Assembly (NCBI GenBank): GCA_963823755.1
Contig: CAWGMP010000006.1
Span: forward strand, 1-64,000
Origin: GCA-003244245 sp963823755
Lineage (GTDB): Bacteria; Actinomycetota; Actinomycetes; Mycobacteriales; Pseudonocardiaceae
Reading direction: 5' to 3'
DNA: 64,000 bases
Shown piece after piece: positions 17,251-26,406 of this stretch. The stretch's first letter is position 1, and every line of letters begins with the position of its first letter. The position numbers and the translations under genes are program-made. The notes under the pieces are model-generated. The model was not told the origin of the DNA, did no database searches, and saw only the letters and a list, made by a program, of their open reading frames with translations.

Positions 17251-18018
17251 CGGCGGCTGACCTCAGACAGCGACGAGACCCTCCCAATTCGTCGACGCCG
17301 CCGACCACAGCGAAAAGATCCTTCACTCACACCCCTCAAAGGACGAGGTGATCGCTTTGGCAACCGCAGTGGAATGTCCGCTCATGCCGCTGACCGCACG
17401 TGTGCCAGCGCAAGCTGTCTGAGACGTAAGTAGGTGCCAATGAGCCTGAAGTGGCCGATGTAACCGATGTGGCACCTACTTTCACCCACCCGTCAGCGTC
17501 CCGCAAGGGGCATCCACATCTTAAGCGACCGTCAGCGGAACCACCGGAAGATCCTGCACCGGGAGCAACGGCGGCACTGCATGGAGAAAACGACGATGGC
17601 ACGGTTGCTGGTACACCGCCGGGAGGTCAGAGAGCAGTTCCCCGACGGGTGCGGTGGGTGACCGTCGGCGAGGACACGACGGAGCCGGAGTTGGCCGAGA
17701 AGGTCACTAACGTGGTGAGCCTGTTGCGCGGTGTCCGGCCTCCGTTGACTGATCCGTTGGCGGCGGGGCGGAGTTGGGGCGCGTGTTGGGGTATTCACGC
17801 TGCGAGCCACAACAGCCTGTACCGCACCAGCACCGAGGTCGAGCTTCGCCAGGTTCCGCTTCCCGCCAGACGTGATCATGTTGGCGGTCCGTTGGTACTT
17901 GCGTTACGGCTTGTCCTCGAATTTTCCGACCGTTGTGACGTTCGTGATGTCTCTGAGCTGGGTTTTCGCGTCGCGTGCATGTAAGTGACGTGGGTAGCTT
18001 ACTGGGTTGTTCGTGGTG
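17251..18018. other. Intergenic region, no recognised gene
   Basis: Holds the inverted repeat at 17429-17480. An open stretch on the plus strand (17451-17984) includes ELAEKVTNVVSLLRGVRPPL, but it matches no family I know and lacks a convincing start. The left boundary of the Tn554-like module probably lies in this region; I see no repeat pair that marks it. Confidence 0.4.
17429..17480. repeat. 11-bp perfect inverted repeat around a 30-base centre
   Basis: AGTAGGTGCCA (17429-17439) and TGGCACCTACT (17470-17480) are exact reverse complements. The intervening bases contain two GATGT direct repeats. It could be a DNA-protein site or an end of lost mobile DNA. It is not followed by a T-run. Confidence 0.5.
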
Positions 18019-18600
18019 TTACTGATGGTTGGCATTGTCGAGCAGCTTGGCTTCGAGGTCGGCGAGCCGACGGTCTTGGAAGCGGAGGTTGGATCGGGCG
18101 GCGTGGAGCCGTTCTTCCAGGATGCGGTTGTTCTGGGCGAGCTGATGGACCCGGTGTTTGAGGGTGGTGTTCTCGGCTGTGAGGTGTTCGACGGACTCGC
18201 GCGGGTGGTCCTGTTCCAGATCGCGGACGTTGCCCATGAGCGTTCCGATGCGAGAGCGTTGAGTGCGGATCTCAGCGTGCGCGGCCGTGAGCGCGTCCTC
18301 GGCGTTGAGCGCCCGTTCGCGCCAGGAAGCTTCCTGCGCGGCGTCGCGTTCTGTGCGGGCCTGCGCGCGGGTGGCGACGGTGCGGGTGAGGGCCTGCTCG
18401 ACGAGGGCGCGGGCGTCGGGGTTGTCGTAGAGGAATGTGCGGGAGACCGCGGCTTGGCGGGCGACGGCGGGGAAAGTGACGTCGGTGTGCTCGCGTCGGA
18501 GCCGGGTGAGGGCGACGCGGACCTGTTCGAGCTTGCCGGCGGTGTTGCGGCGCCGCGCCGCGAGGGCGGCGGCGGTGCGTGACGGTGGGGTGGCGGTCAT
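18019..18600 (-). CDS. DUF6262/TnpC-like coiled-coil accessory protein
   Basis: A 193-aa protein. ATG at 18600 is chosen because it forms ATGA with the stop of the upstream recombinase gene; an open frame further upstream lies within that gene. The N-terminal half reads LRREHTDVTFPAVARQAAVS then RTFLYDNPDARALVE, an HTH-like arrangement of the DUF6262 family. From ~residue 95 on it is a long coiled coil with heptads in RERALNAEDALTAAHAEIR and LEERLHAARSNLRFQDRRLA. Proteins of this kind sit third in Tn554-type recombination modules, where TnpC affects transposition frequency and orientation. This one is longer than Tn554 TnpC (125 aa). Confidence 0.82.
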   Translation of the reverse strand: MTATPPSRTAAALAARRRNTAGKLEQVRVALTRLRREHTDVTFPAVARQAAVSRTFLYDNPDARALVEQALTRTVATRAQARTERDAAQEASWRERALNAEDALTAAHAEIRTQRSRIGTLMGNVRDLEQDHPRESVEHLTAENTTLKHRVHQLAQNNRILEERLHAARSNLRFQDRRLADLEAKLLDNANHQ

Positions 18601-21272
18601 GCCGGCTGCGCGCCGAGCCGGTCGCCGGGGGCGGGGTCGATGTCGTGTTGGGTGGCGGTTTTGGCGAGGTCGGCGGCGGGGAAGCCGGTGCTCCAGAGCC
18701 GGTGGAAGTAGTCCTGCGGGCGGCGTAGGTCCAGAGCGAGGGCGTCGTCGAGCAGGCCGAGCCCGGCCAAGGCGTTCTCCAGCCCGGTGATGGCGCGGGC
18801 AGTGGGTTCGAAGACCTGGTGCAGGTAGTCGGCGGTGGCGTCGTCGGGTGCGCGTTCGGCGATGGAGCGCCACTGCTCGCGTTTGCGGCGCCAGTAGAGC
18901 AGGTCAGCTCCCGACAGCACGAACTTGTCACAGTTCTCGCAGTCCAGCTTCCAGGGGCAGGCACCGCCGTCGACGACGGGTTGGAAGGTGCAGAAACCAC
19001 CCTGTGCCGGGGTGCTGGCCCGGGCGAGGTCGACTGCCAGGGCTTGGGCCTGGGGCCGGCTCATCGGCGCGGCGCTGCCCGCGATCAGCTGCCCGGGCGC
19101 GGCGGCGCCGGGGCAGCTGACCCACACGTGCGCGAGGATGTCCTCGATCTCGCAGACCGCGACCTTGGCGTAGTGCTCGGCCATCCGGTCGGAGACGTGA
19201 CCGAGGTAGCGGCGGATGTGCGACAGCGTGGCGCCGTGGCGCAGCAGCTGGGTGGCCAGTGTGTGGCGGGCCTGGTGGGCGACGACGGGTCCGAGGTCGA
19301 GCTCGGTGACCCAGGCGCTGAACCTGGCCTGGAACCAGCTGTAGGACATCGGCCGTTGCCCATTGCGGTTGCGCTGAGAGGACGGGAACAGGGCCATCGC
19401 CGCGCGCTCGGCCGCGGTGGCGTGGCGGCCGCCGTGCCGGTCGGCGAACAACGCCAACGTGGCGTGCTGGCGCTGCGCGAGGCGGGTGTGGAGGGGTTCG
19501 GGGATCCGGATGGCCTGGTCGTATTTCCCGACCTTGGTCTGGTCGTGCCAGAGCATCGGCAGCCCGTCGTAGCGTCCGAGGCACTCCAGCCGCAGCGTGA
19601 TCACCTCACTGGCTCGCCGGCCGGTGCAGACGATCGCTTCCCACATGTCGCGCAAGCCCCGATCGGCGGGGTCGTGGACCGCGGCCAGCCGCGCGAGGTT
19701 CGTCTCGTCGGCTAGGGCGCGGGCGACCTCGTCGGAGAACGGGCTGCGGCTGCGCGTGACCGCGCGCCCGCCCGGCGGCATCGCGGTGATGAAGCCGCGA
19801 TCCAACCCGAGGTGTTCGCGCTCCCCGGACTCCAGCGCTTCTCGCAGCACTCGCCGGACACCGTTGAACAGGGTCTGACGCATCCCCTGGGTGATCACCG
19901 CCTTCGTGTCCGGGCCCCGGGATCGAAGGGTCAGCGCGGGCAGCCCCAGCCGCTCCCGGCGCCGGATGTCGGCGACGAACCTCTCGGCGTGCTCGGCGGT
20001 CAACACCGCGGGATCATGCCCGCCGGCGGGTGCGTCGGCCTGCAGGAAGGCGCCGAGCTCGACGCATGCCTTGCGTGCGATGTCCATGAACGTCGCGGTC
20101 CGCGGACAGCGCGGCGATCCCAGCACCCCAGTCAGGTGACCCCAGAGCAGATCCCGTAGCCATTGCTGGGGCACCTCGGTGAGCGGGTAGTGGCCCGACC
20201 GGCCCGCGAACAGCACGCCGCAGTGCTGGGTCTGGATGAACCCGGCCTCCCGGGTATCGGCCGGGGTCAGGTAGATCAGCCGCAGCTCTGCCACCATTTC
20301 CGTGGCGATCATCCGATGGTAACGATTCCCCAGCCCGGCCAGATCGATCTCCAGCAGGGAGTTCAGGGCCTGGCGGTGGCCGACCCCGACCAGCCCCTGG
20401 ATCCAGGGCAGCTCCCACGGGTGGCGCTGCTCGCCCTGGCCGTGTGCGTGCAACCCCCACCGGATCTCCGCGCGCAGCAGCGGCCGGAGCCCGCGCAGGT
20501 CGATCTGCCCGATGCGCATCACCGGCGGTGCGTGCCCGCACCACGCAGCGAAGGCGCCCTTGTCGTCGATGGTGACCGGCGTCGGGCGGCCCTGGCCCTC
20601 GTAGCTGTTGAACCACTTGCCGGGCAACGACGCGCCGCCGGGGCGGCCCGCGACCCGGTAATGATCCAGATGCAGGGTGCACAGCCCCAACGGGGACTCC
20701 GCCAGCTCGTCACACACCCGTGTCCGGCACTGTCCGTAGCCGGGGTAGGGACGTTCCGCCGCCAACCACTGCGTAAGTTCGACATCGCGGTCAAACCCGC
20801 CACCGTTCCTGCCCTCGGCGTGCTTGCGCAGGTGAGCCCGCCACCTGTTGCGGTGCCGATGACACAACCCCAGCTCCCGGTTGAACGCCGGCCGACCCGG
20901 GCAGACCCGGCACCGGACCGCCTCGAGTGTCTGTCCCAGCTCCAGCGGCGCGGCAGTGTGCACGAATCTGCTCTTGCTCATCCCCACGGCGCGCGAGGTG
21001 CGCCACCCGGCGGCGTGGATCACGCACAGGTCCTGCTTCGCCCAGCGCGGACGCCGGCACCCGAGCACGACGCAGTGCCATGGGAAAACCGCATGATCAC
21101 CCGGGATCGCGATAACATCACCGCGCAACACCGGGTCGAACCCAGGCCCATCGATCAACACGGTCAACAACTCCAGCCGATCCCGGGACTCACGACGGTC
21201 AGCCTCGCCCGGAGCGCGACCTAGCCGCGGCATGCCCACCGTCGGCGCGGCGAGCGCGACGACGACGCTCAT
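18597..21272 (-). CDS. Large tyrosine recombinase, Tn554 TnpB-like
   Basis: An 891-aa protein. The N-terminal ~400 residues include Cys/His clusters (CVVLGCRRPRW, CRVCPGRP, GQCRTRVCDELA) likely to bind zinc. The C-terminal half holds the phage-integrase fold: box I Arg in CTGRRASEVITL, a Lys in QTKVGKYDQA, HQARHTLATQL (His-x-x-Arg), GHVSDRMAEHY and the Tyr nucleophile in EHYAKV. A Cys-rich tail (CPWKLDCENCDKF) follows. Tyrosine recombinases break and join DNA through a 3'-phosphotyrosine. It overlaps the genes on both sides by 4 nt (ATGA at 21269-21272 and 18597-18600), as a translationally coupled trio. It is longer than Tn554 TnpB (630 aa). Confidence 0.9.
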   Translation of the reverse strand: MSVVVALAAPTVGMPRLGRAPGEADRRESRDRLELLTVLIDGPGFDPVLRGDVIAIPGDHAVFPWHCVVLGCRRPRWAKQDLCVIHAAGWRTSRAVGMSKSRFVHTAAPLELGQTLEAVRCRVCPGRPAFNRELGLCHRHRNRWRAHLRKHAEGRNGGGFDRDVELTQWLAAERPYPGYGQCRTRVCDELAESPLGLCTLHLDHYRVAGRPGGASLPGKWFNSYEGQGRPTPVTIDDKGAFAAWCGHAPPVMRIGQIDLRGLRPLLRAEIRWGLHAHGQGEQRHPWELPWIQGLVGVGHRQALNSLLEIDLAGLGNRYHRMIATEMVAELRLIYLTPADTREAGFIQTQHCGVLFAGRSGHYPLTEVPQQWLRDLLWGHLTGVLGSPRCPRTATFMDIARKACVELGAFLQADAPAGGHDPAVLTAEHAERFVADIRRRERLGLPALTLRSRGPDTKAVITQGMRQTLFNGVRRVLREALESGEREHLGLDRGFITAMPPGGRAVTRSRSPFSDEVARALADETNLARLAAVHDPADRGLRDMWEAIVCTGRRASEVITLRLECLGRYDGLPMLWHDQTKVGKYDQAIRIPEPLHTRLAQRQHATLALFADRHGGRHATAAERAAMALFPSSQRNRNGQRPMSYSWFQARFSAWVTELDLGPVVAHQARHTLATQLLRHGATLSHIRRYLGHVSDRMAEHYAKVAVCEIEDILAHVWVSCPGAAAPGQLIAGSAAPMSRPQAQALAVDLARASTPAQGGFCTFQPVVDGGACPWKLDCENCDKFVLSGADLLYWRRKREQWRSIAERAPDDATADYLHQVFEPTARAITGLENALAGLGLLDDALALDLRRPQDYFHRLWSTGFPAADLAKTATQHDIDPAPGDRLGAQPA

Positions 21273-22444
21273 CGCTGCTCACCCCACACCGTGCGCAGGG
21301 CGCTGTCGAACACCGGATCATGCACGTCGGTGTGAGCGTAGATCTCGTCCACCGTCGTCGCCGAGGCCCAACCACCGGCGTCCCGCGTGACCACGAGGTT
21401 CCCACCGGAGGCGTCCAGGACTGCGGTAGCGAAGCTGTGCCGGAACGCATGCGGCTTCACCAACCCCAACTCGGCCCGCGCACCGGCGCGGCGCAACATC
21501 CCCCGCGCCGCGTCCGTCGTCCACGGCCGCCCAGCATCCTCGCCGTGCAACCCGACCAGCAGCATCTCGTGCCCCGGCCGGCGGGGATACTCCGTCGCCA
21601 CGTACTCGAAGTAGGTGTGGATCATCGCTGGGCTGACCCGCCTAATCAGCCCACCCCGCACCGTGCCGTCCTCCACCGACCACTCGAACTTGGTCTTGGC
21701 CGCAGCCCGGTTCACGTTGCCGGCGCGGTGGCAAATGTGCACGTGCGGCGCCCGGCACTCGCCGCACCGCGCGTTCTCCCGCAAGTGCAGGTCGGCCACA
21801 TGCAGACCACAGAGTTCGCCGATGCGGAACCCGCCATCGGCCAGCCAGGTGATCACCATCCGGTCCCGCGCGCTGCCCGCCACCTCCACCAGCCGTTCCC
21901 GGGCACCCTCGGGCAGCATCTTCGGGTGCCGCCGCAGCACCCGCCGCGGCGCCAACGGGTTGCCCGGCATCGTCGCCGCCACATGCCCCAGCAGCGCCCG
22001 ATTCCGGTCAGCCCTGGTCGGCAACCGCGTCCGATCCAGCTGCCGCCCGAGCGCCTCGTTCACCCCACACGCGCCCTGATGCAGGTAGAAACCCTTCAGA
22101 CACGCCGCCGAGGACAACGCGGCTCTGCCGTAGGGGCGCTTGCCGACCCGCCACGGCTCACCCAGCGGCATCGCGACCTCAGCCCCGACGACACCCATGT
22201 AACGCTCAAGATCCCGCAGCGTCACCGCGCCGAACACGAGGCACTCGCGCTCCACCCAGCACAGGTGATCGACCAGCAGATAGGCATAGGTCCGCTGCGT
22301 GCCCGATCCCTCGCACAGCCGCAGGAACCGGTCCGCCAGCACGTGCACACCACCCTCGGGCCACAGCACCGTCCACGACCGCCAGCCGCCACCCCGACCG
22401 ATCTCCTGCACTCTCAAATCCCCGACCAGCACCATCCGCGCCAC
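21269..22444 (-). CDS. Tyrosine recombinase, Tn554 TnpA-like
   Basis: A 391-aa integrase, first gene of the trio. An N-terminal SAM-like/core-binding part (residues ~35-130, TQRTYAYLLVDHLCWV) precedes the catalytic domain: Arg in ADGGFRIGELCGL, then Lys-containing AAAKTKFEW, HAFRHSFAT (His-x-x-Arg), GGWASATTVDEIY and Tyr in EIYAHTD. All the active-site positions look present. CGECRAPHVHICH may bind metal. With the two downstream genes it probably moves an element whose ends are not seen. The upstream 117 bases to the IS6 remnant contain no other gene. Confidence 0.9.
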   Translation of the reverse strand: MARMVLVGDLRVQEIGRGGGWRSWTVLWPEGGVHVLADRFLRLCEGSGTQRTYAYLLVDHLCWVERECLVFGAVTLRDLERYMGVVGAEVAMPLGEPWRVGKRPYGRAALSSAACLKGFYLHQGACGVNEALGRQLDRTRLPTRADRNRALLGHVAATMPGNPLAPRRVLRRHPKMLPEGARERLVEVAGSARDRMVITWLADGGFRIGELCGLHVADLHLRENARCGECRAPHVHICHRAGNVNRAAAKTKFEWSVEDGTVRGGLIRRVSPAMIHTYFEYVATEYPRRPGHEMLLVGLHGEDAGRPWTTDAARGMLRRAGARAELGLVKPHAFRHSFATAVLDASGGNLVVTRDAGGWASATTVDEIYAHTDVHDPVFDSALRTVWGEQR

Positions 22445-22561
22445 ACACCCCGTCCCGACACCAGAACGAGACGGACGTCCCGGACCTGGCCGGTAAACGA
22501 TCAGGCGAACACCAGGTCACGGGTCCTCTCGGACGCCACGTACACGGCTCGCTACGGTCGG

Positions 22562-23055
22562 TAAAGTACAGAGATGTCGAGGAGTTGCCGATCGAACACG
22601 GGATCCAGGTCGATCATGTCACAGTCTATCGGTGGGTGCAGCGGTTCACCCCGCTGCTGATCGATGCGGCACGTCCCTGCCGGCACGCCGCCGGTGATCG
22701 CTGGTTTGTGGACGAGACGTATGTGAAGGTCGCTGGGCGGTGGGTGTATCTGTATCGGGCGATCGACCAGGACGGCCAGGTCATCGACGTGCTGGTCTCG
22801 GAGAAGCGGGATCTGGCGGCCCACCCGACGGTTCTTCTTCCGCGCCCTCGAACACGCCCCACGCCCGACCGAGGTGACCACCGACCGGGCACCGGCCTAC
22901 CCGCGAGTGATCGAGGAGTTGATACCTACCGCGTGCCACATCCCCGAGCAGTATGCGAATAACTCCGTCGAAGCCGATCATGGGCGTCTGAAGGCCCGGC
23001 TGCGCCCGATGCGCGGTCTGAAACGGCTGCGCTCGGCACGGGTGATCAGTACTGG
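22562..23055 (+). pseudogene. IS6-family transposase remnant
   Basis: Starts in mid-gene with YRDVEELPIEHGIQVDHVTV and continues YRWVQRFTPLL, WFVDETYVKVAG (first Asp) and LYRAIDQDGQVIDVL. A frameshift follows near 22826 before TTDRAPAYP (second Asp), NNSVEADHGRLKARLRP (Glu) and MRGLKRL. It ends at ARVISTGQA. Both ends are missing and the frame is broken. Its right side cuts into the gene after galK. Confidence 0.85.
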
Positions 23056-23120
23056 GCAGGCTCGCGCACCGCCGTACGGATTCCGACGATCTCGCGGTAC
23101 TCGAGGTCCACCCGTGCCAT
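23056..23120 (-). pseudogene. First ~21 codons of a fourth gal-operon gene, truncated
   Basis: Downstream of galK on the same strand an ATG at 23120 with GGGAGG upstream starts MARVDLEYREIVGIRTAV, which continues only to REPAQ before the IS6 remnant. The good ribosome-binding site suggests a real gene whose remainder was removed. The family is not recognised from so short a piece. Confidence 0.5.
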
Positions 23121-23171
23121 CGCGCCGCCTCCCGGGCAATCTCGCCGACCGACAGTCCGGAACATACCGAG

Positions 23172-24386
23172 TCACCCCCGCCCGGCGGCCGCCGACGGCT
23201 CGGCGAGCAGGAAACTCGGCTCGGCGAGCCCGCGCCGGGCGGCCTCCTTGCGCACCGAGTGCACCACGGTGTCCACCGACGAGGTCGCCACCAGCGCGAT
23301 CACCGAGCCGCCGAACCCGCCACCGACCAGCCGGGCGCCCAGCGCGCCGGCCGTCCGGGCGGAGTCCACCGCGCTCTCCAACTCCGGGCAGCTGAGTGCG
23401 TAGTCGTCGCGCAGCGAGGTGTGCGAGGCGTCCAGCAGCGGCCCGAGTTCGGCCACCCGGTCCGCCGCGAGCAGCTCGGCCGCCGCCCTGGCGCGCGCCG
23501 ACTCGGTGATCACGTGCCGGACCCGCCGCAGCAGCACCGGGTCCCGTTCGCCGGCGTCCGCCAGCCGGTCCACCGCCTCGTCCACCGACTCCATCCGCCC
23601 CAGGCCGGGTATCCCGAGCAGCGCGGTGGCGTGCTCCACCGCCGCGCGCCGGTCGGCGTACTCGCTGTCCACCAGCCGGTGCGGCGCGTTGGTGTTGACC
23701 ACCAGGAGGGCCAGCCCGGCGTCCAGCGGCAGCGGGATCTGCACAACGTCGAAGGTCAGGCAGTCCAGCCGCAGGCACCGACCGGCTTCGGCGTGCACGG
23801 CGGTGGCCTGGTCCATGCCGCCGGTGGAGGCCAGCGCGATCTCGTTCTCCGCACGCACCCCGGCCCGCACCAGCGCCGCCCGCGCGGGTGAGCCGGGCGG
23901 CCCCGAGCCGCCGCCGTACAGGTCCAGCAGCGCGACCCCGAGTGCGCACTCCAGCGCCGCCGAGCTGGACAGCCCGGCGCCCACCGGCACGTCGGAGTGC
24001 ACCGCGACATCGACCCCGCCGAACGCCGAGCCAAGCATGCCCGCCGCGCCCAGTGCCCAGACGGTGCCGGCCAGGTAGGCCGCCCAGCCGGCCTGGTGAC
24101 CGGGGCGGATCGCGGTCACCAGGCCACTCCACGGCTCGTCTAGCTGCGCGGACACCACCCGCAGCAGCCCATCCGCGCGCGGGCGCACCGCCGCCCAGGT
24201 CCGGTGTGGGAGCGCGAACGGCAGACACACCCCGCCCGCATAGTCCACGTGCTCACCGATCAGGTTGATCCGCCCCGGCGCCTCCCACACCCCCGCCGGG
24301 GTGTCGCCGAACGTCGCGGTGAACAGCTCGGTCGCCGCCAGCGGGGACGCGGCCGAGGACGGCGGGTGCCAGACGGGACCGCTCAC
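23172..24386 (-). CDS. galK: Galactokinase
   Basis: A 404-aa GHMP kinase that phosphorylates galactose to galactose-1-phosphate with ATP, the first committed step of the Leloir pathway. Signatures: EAPGRINLIGEHVDYAGG near residue 35 (galactokinase signature), the ATP-binding VPVGAGLSSSAALE near residue 135, STGGMDQATAVHA, and the C-terminal LVGGGFGGSVIAL. Length fits the family. Its ATG overlaps the galT stop codon by 4 nt (24383-24386), so translation is coupled in the order deoR, galT, galK. No galE is present here. Confidence 0.96.
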   Translation of the reverse strand: MSGPVWHPPSSAASPLAATELFTATFGDTPAGVWEAPGRINLIGEHVDYAGGVCLPFALPHRTWAAVRPRADGLLRVVSAQLDEPWSGLVTAIRPGHQAGWAAYLAGTVWALGAAGMLGSAFGGVDVAVHSDVPVGAGLSSSAALECALGVALLDLYGGGSGPPGSPARAALVRAGVRAENEIALASTGGMDQATAVHAEAGRCLRLDCLTFDVVQIPLPLDAGLALLVVNTNAPHRLVDSEYADRRAAVEHATALLGIPGLGRMESVDEAVDRLADAGERDPVLLRRVRHVITESARARAAAELLAADRVAELGPLLDASHTSLRDDYALSCPELESAVDSARTAGALGARLVGGGFGGSVIALVATSSVDTVVHSVRKEAARRGLAEPSFLLAEPSAAAGRG

Positions 24387-25474
24387 GCCACGTCCCGCAA
24401 CCGGGCGGCGATCCGCTCCGGGGTGGTGTCGTTGATCCAGGCGCCCATCGCGGACTCTGAGCCGGCCAGGAACTTCATCCGCCCCGGCGCCCGCATCAGC
24501 GAGAACAGCTGCATGTGCAGCCGACCCAGCTCGCGGTCCGCGCCCACCGGCGCCTGGTGCCAGGCCGCGATGTACGGTGTGCGGGCCACCCCAGGGAAGA
24601 ACCGGTCCACCCGGCGCAGCAGGTCCAGGTATACCACCGTCAGCTCGGCGCGCTCATCGCCGGTCAGCGCGGCCAGGTCGGGCACATCCCGGTGCGGGGC
24701 CAGGACCAGCTCGAGCGGCCATTTGGCGGCTAGCGGCACGTACGCGCTCCACCGCTCGCCGCGCAGCACCATCCGCACCCGCTCCCGCTGCTCGTCGGCC
24801 AGTACGTCGGCCAGCAGCGACCCGCCGGTGGCCGCCCGGTGCACACCGGCCCGCCGGACCAGCGCCTGGGTGCGGGGCGGCAGGTACGGATAGGCGTAGA
24901 TCTGCCCGTGCGGGTGGGTCAGCGTCACCCCGATCTCCTCGCCCCGGTTCTCGAAGGGCACCACCTGGCGGGTGCCGGGCAGCGCGGAGAGCACCTCGGT
25001 CCGGTCGGCCCAGGCCTCGATCACGGTGCGCGCCCGCCGCTCGGACAGCGTGGCGAAGCTCTTGTCCGGGTCGGAGGTGAAGCAGACCACCTCGCAGCGG
25101 CCGATCCCACCGGAGAAAGTCGGGAACCGGTTCTCGAACACGACGACGTCGTAGTCCGGCGCGGGGATCTCGGTCGGCGGCTCGCCGGGGCGGGTGGGTG
25201 CCAGCGGGTTCTCGTTGGCCAGCGGCAGGTAGGTGCGGTTCATCCGGTGCGCGGCCATCACCACGTACTCCCCGGTGAGCACGTCCAGCCGGATCTCCGA
25301 GTAGGTGTCCAGCGGCTTCAGCGCCCGCGTGTCCGTTTCTGTCCGGTTCGCAGAACCGGACAGAAACGGTTCCCGGTCGTCGAAGTAGATCAGCTCACGG
25401 TCGTCGGAGAGCCGGACGGCTGACTTGCGGACCTGGGCGGCCGCGGTCTCGGGGGTCACGTACAGCTCCCTCAT
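24383..25474 (-). CDS. galT: Galactose-1-phosphate uridylyltransferase
   Basis: A 363-aa enzyme exchanging UMP between UDP-glucose and galactose-1-phosphate. ATG at 25474 (MRELYVTPETAAAQ) is chosen over the longer open frame because it overlaps the deoR stop codon by 4 nt, and the extra upstream residues are low-complexity Arg/Gly. GalT marks: RTYLPLANENPLAPTRPGEP, VFENRFPTF, and the active-site HPHGQIYAYPY near residue 180, whose second His takes UMP. A second conserved His-rich segment is LGRLHMQLFSL. It is the middle gene of the gal operon. Confidence 0.95.
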   Translation of the reverse strand: MRELYVTPETAAAQVRKSAVRLSDDRELIYFDDREPFLSGSANRTETDTRALKPLDTYSEIRLDVLTGEYVVMAAHRMNRTYLPLANENPLAPTRPGEPPTEIPAPDYDVVVFENRFPTFSGGIGRCEVVCFTSDPDKSFATLSERRARTVIEAWADRTEVLSALPGTRQVVPFENRGEEIGVTLTHPHGQIYAYPYLPPRTQALVRRAGVHRAATGGSLLADVLADEQRERVRMVLRGERWSAYVPLAAKWPLELVLAPHRDVPDLAALTGDERAELTVVYLDLLRRVDRFFPGVARTPYIAAWHQAPVGADRELGRLHMQLFSLMRAPGRMKFLAGSESAMGAWINDTTPERIAARLRDVA

Positions 25475-26283
25475 AATGCCGCGACGACCAGTTCGACGAC
25501 CAGCCCGGCCAGCTGTTCGCGAGCGCCCTCGTCGATCTGTTCGTCGGTCACCAGTACGTCCACCTCGGTCAGTCGGGCAGTGGTCTGCAGCGCCACGACC
25601 CCCCATTTGGAGTGGTCGGCGACCACCAGGATGCGGCGTGAGATGTCGATCAGCGCCCGGTTGGTCTGGGCCTCCAGCAGGTTGGGGCCGGTCAGCCCGG
25701 CGCGGGCGTCCATCCCGTGCACGCCCAGGATGAACAGGTCCAGGTGAATACCCTGCAGCGCGGCCACCGCGAGCGGCCCGACCAGCGCGTCGGACGGTGT
25801 GCGCATCCCTCCGGTGAGCAGCACCGTCTGCTCGACACGGCGGTTGCGGTGCAGCTCATCGGCCACCGGCAGCGAGTTGGTGACCACGGTCAGGTCCGGT
25901 ACGTCCAGCAGCTCGGTGGCCACCAGGTGCGTGGTGGTACCCGCCGAGATGCCCACCGAGCTGCCCGGCCGGACCAGCGCGGCGGACGCCCTGGCGATCG
26001 CCGTCTTGGCCTCCACCTGCTGGGTCGCCTTGGTGGCGAAACCGGGCTCGTGCACGCTGGCCATCCGAGGCAGCGCCGCGCCGCCGTGCACCCGGTCCAC
26101 CAGGCCCCGCCCGGCCAGCTCGCCGATGTCCCGGCGGATGGTCATGTCGGACACGCCCAGCTCGGTGACCAGGTCGGCGACCTTTACCGCGCCACTGCGC
26201 GCCACCTCGTCCAGGATCAGCTGCTGGCGCTGCCGAGCCAGCATCAGCCCACCCGCAAGGCGGTCCGGCACCGTGGATGGCAC
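25471..26283 (-). CDS. DeoR-family transcriptional regulator of the galactose locus
   Basis: A 270-aa regulator. ATG at 26283, or possibly 26244 (MLARQRQQLILDEV), where homologues usually begin. The N-terminal winged helix reads KVADLVTELGVSDMTIRRDI and GLVDRVHGGA, the standard DeoR signature. The C-terminal DeoRC sensor domain shows SAGTTTHLVATEL, VVTNSLPVADEL, LLTGG and VVADHSKWG, the pattern that binds sugar phosphates. It leads the galTK operon and lies divergent from the sugar transporter, so it probably controls both from the 26284-26495 gap. Repression relieved by a galactose-derived phosphate is inferred from family and position. Confidence 0.9.
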   Translation of the reverse strand: MPSTVPDRLAGGLMLARQRQQLILDEVARSGAVKVADLVTELGVSDMTIRRDIGELAGRGLVDRVHGGAALPRMASVHEPGFATKATQQVEAKTAIARASAALVRPGSSVGISAGTTTHLVATELLDVPDLTVVTNSLPVADELHRNRRVEQTVLLTGGMRTPSDALVGPLAVAALQGIHLDLFILGVHGMDARAGLTGPNLLEAQTNRALIDISRRILVVADHSKWGVVALQTTARLTEVDVLVTDEQIDEGAREQLAGLVVELVVAAL

Positions 26284-26337
26284 AGTGCGCGGCTGGGTAT
26301 CGTCATGGGCACATGATGTCCAGCAGGTCCCGCAAAG

Positions 26338-26406
26338 TCAACAATATCGAACATATCAAGGGGGAAATATTGAGCTTTTCCGAGGTTTTTTGTTGTTAAA
26401 TGTTGA
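26338..26406. promoter_or_regulatory. Divergent control region with a pair of inverted half-matching sites
   Basis: The 26284-26495 gap is clearly AT-richer than its surroundings. 26338-26353 (TCAACAATATCGAACA) and the reverse complement of 26391-26406 (TCAACATTTAACAACA) share TCAACA-N6-AACA, placing two related sites in opposite orientation 53 bases apart. They fit operators of the DeoR protein encoded next door, possibly with looping. Promoters for both directions must lie here, but I cannot fix -10/-35 boxes. Confidence 0.5.

Noticed and set aside
21320..22564. 414-codon plus-strand frame opposite the TnpA-like recombinase
   Set aside because: Pro/Arg/His-rich shadow; the minus strand carries the complete set of tyrosine-recombinase residues.
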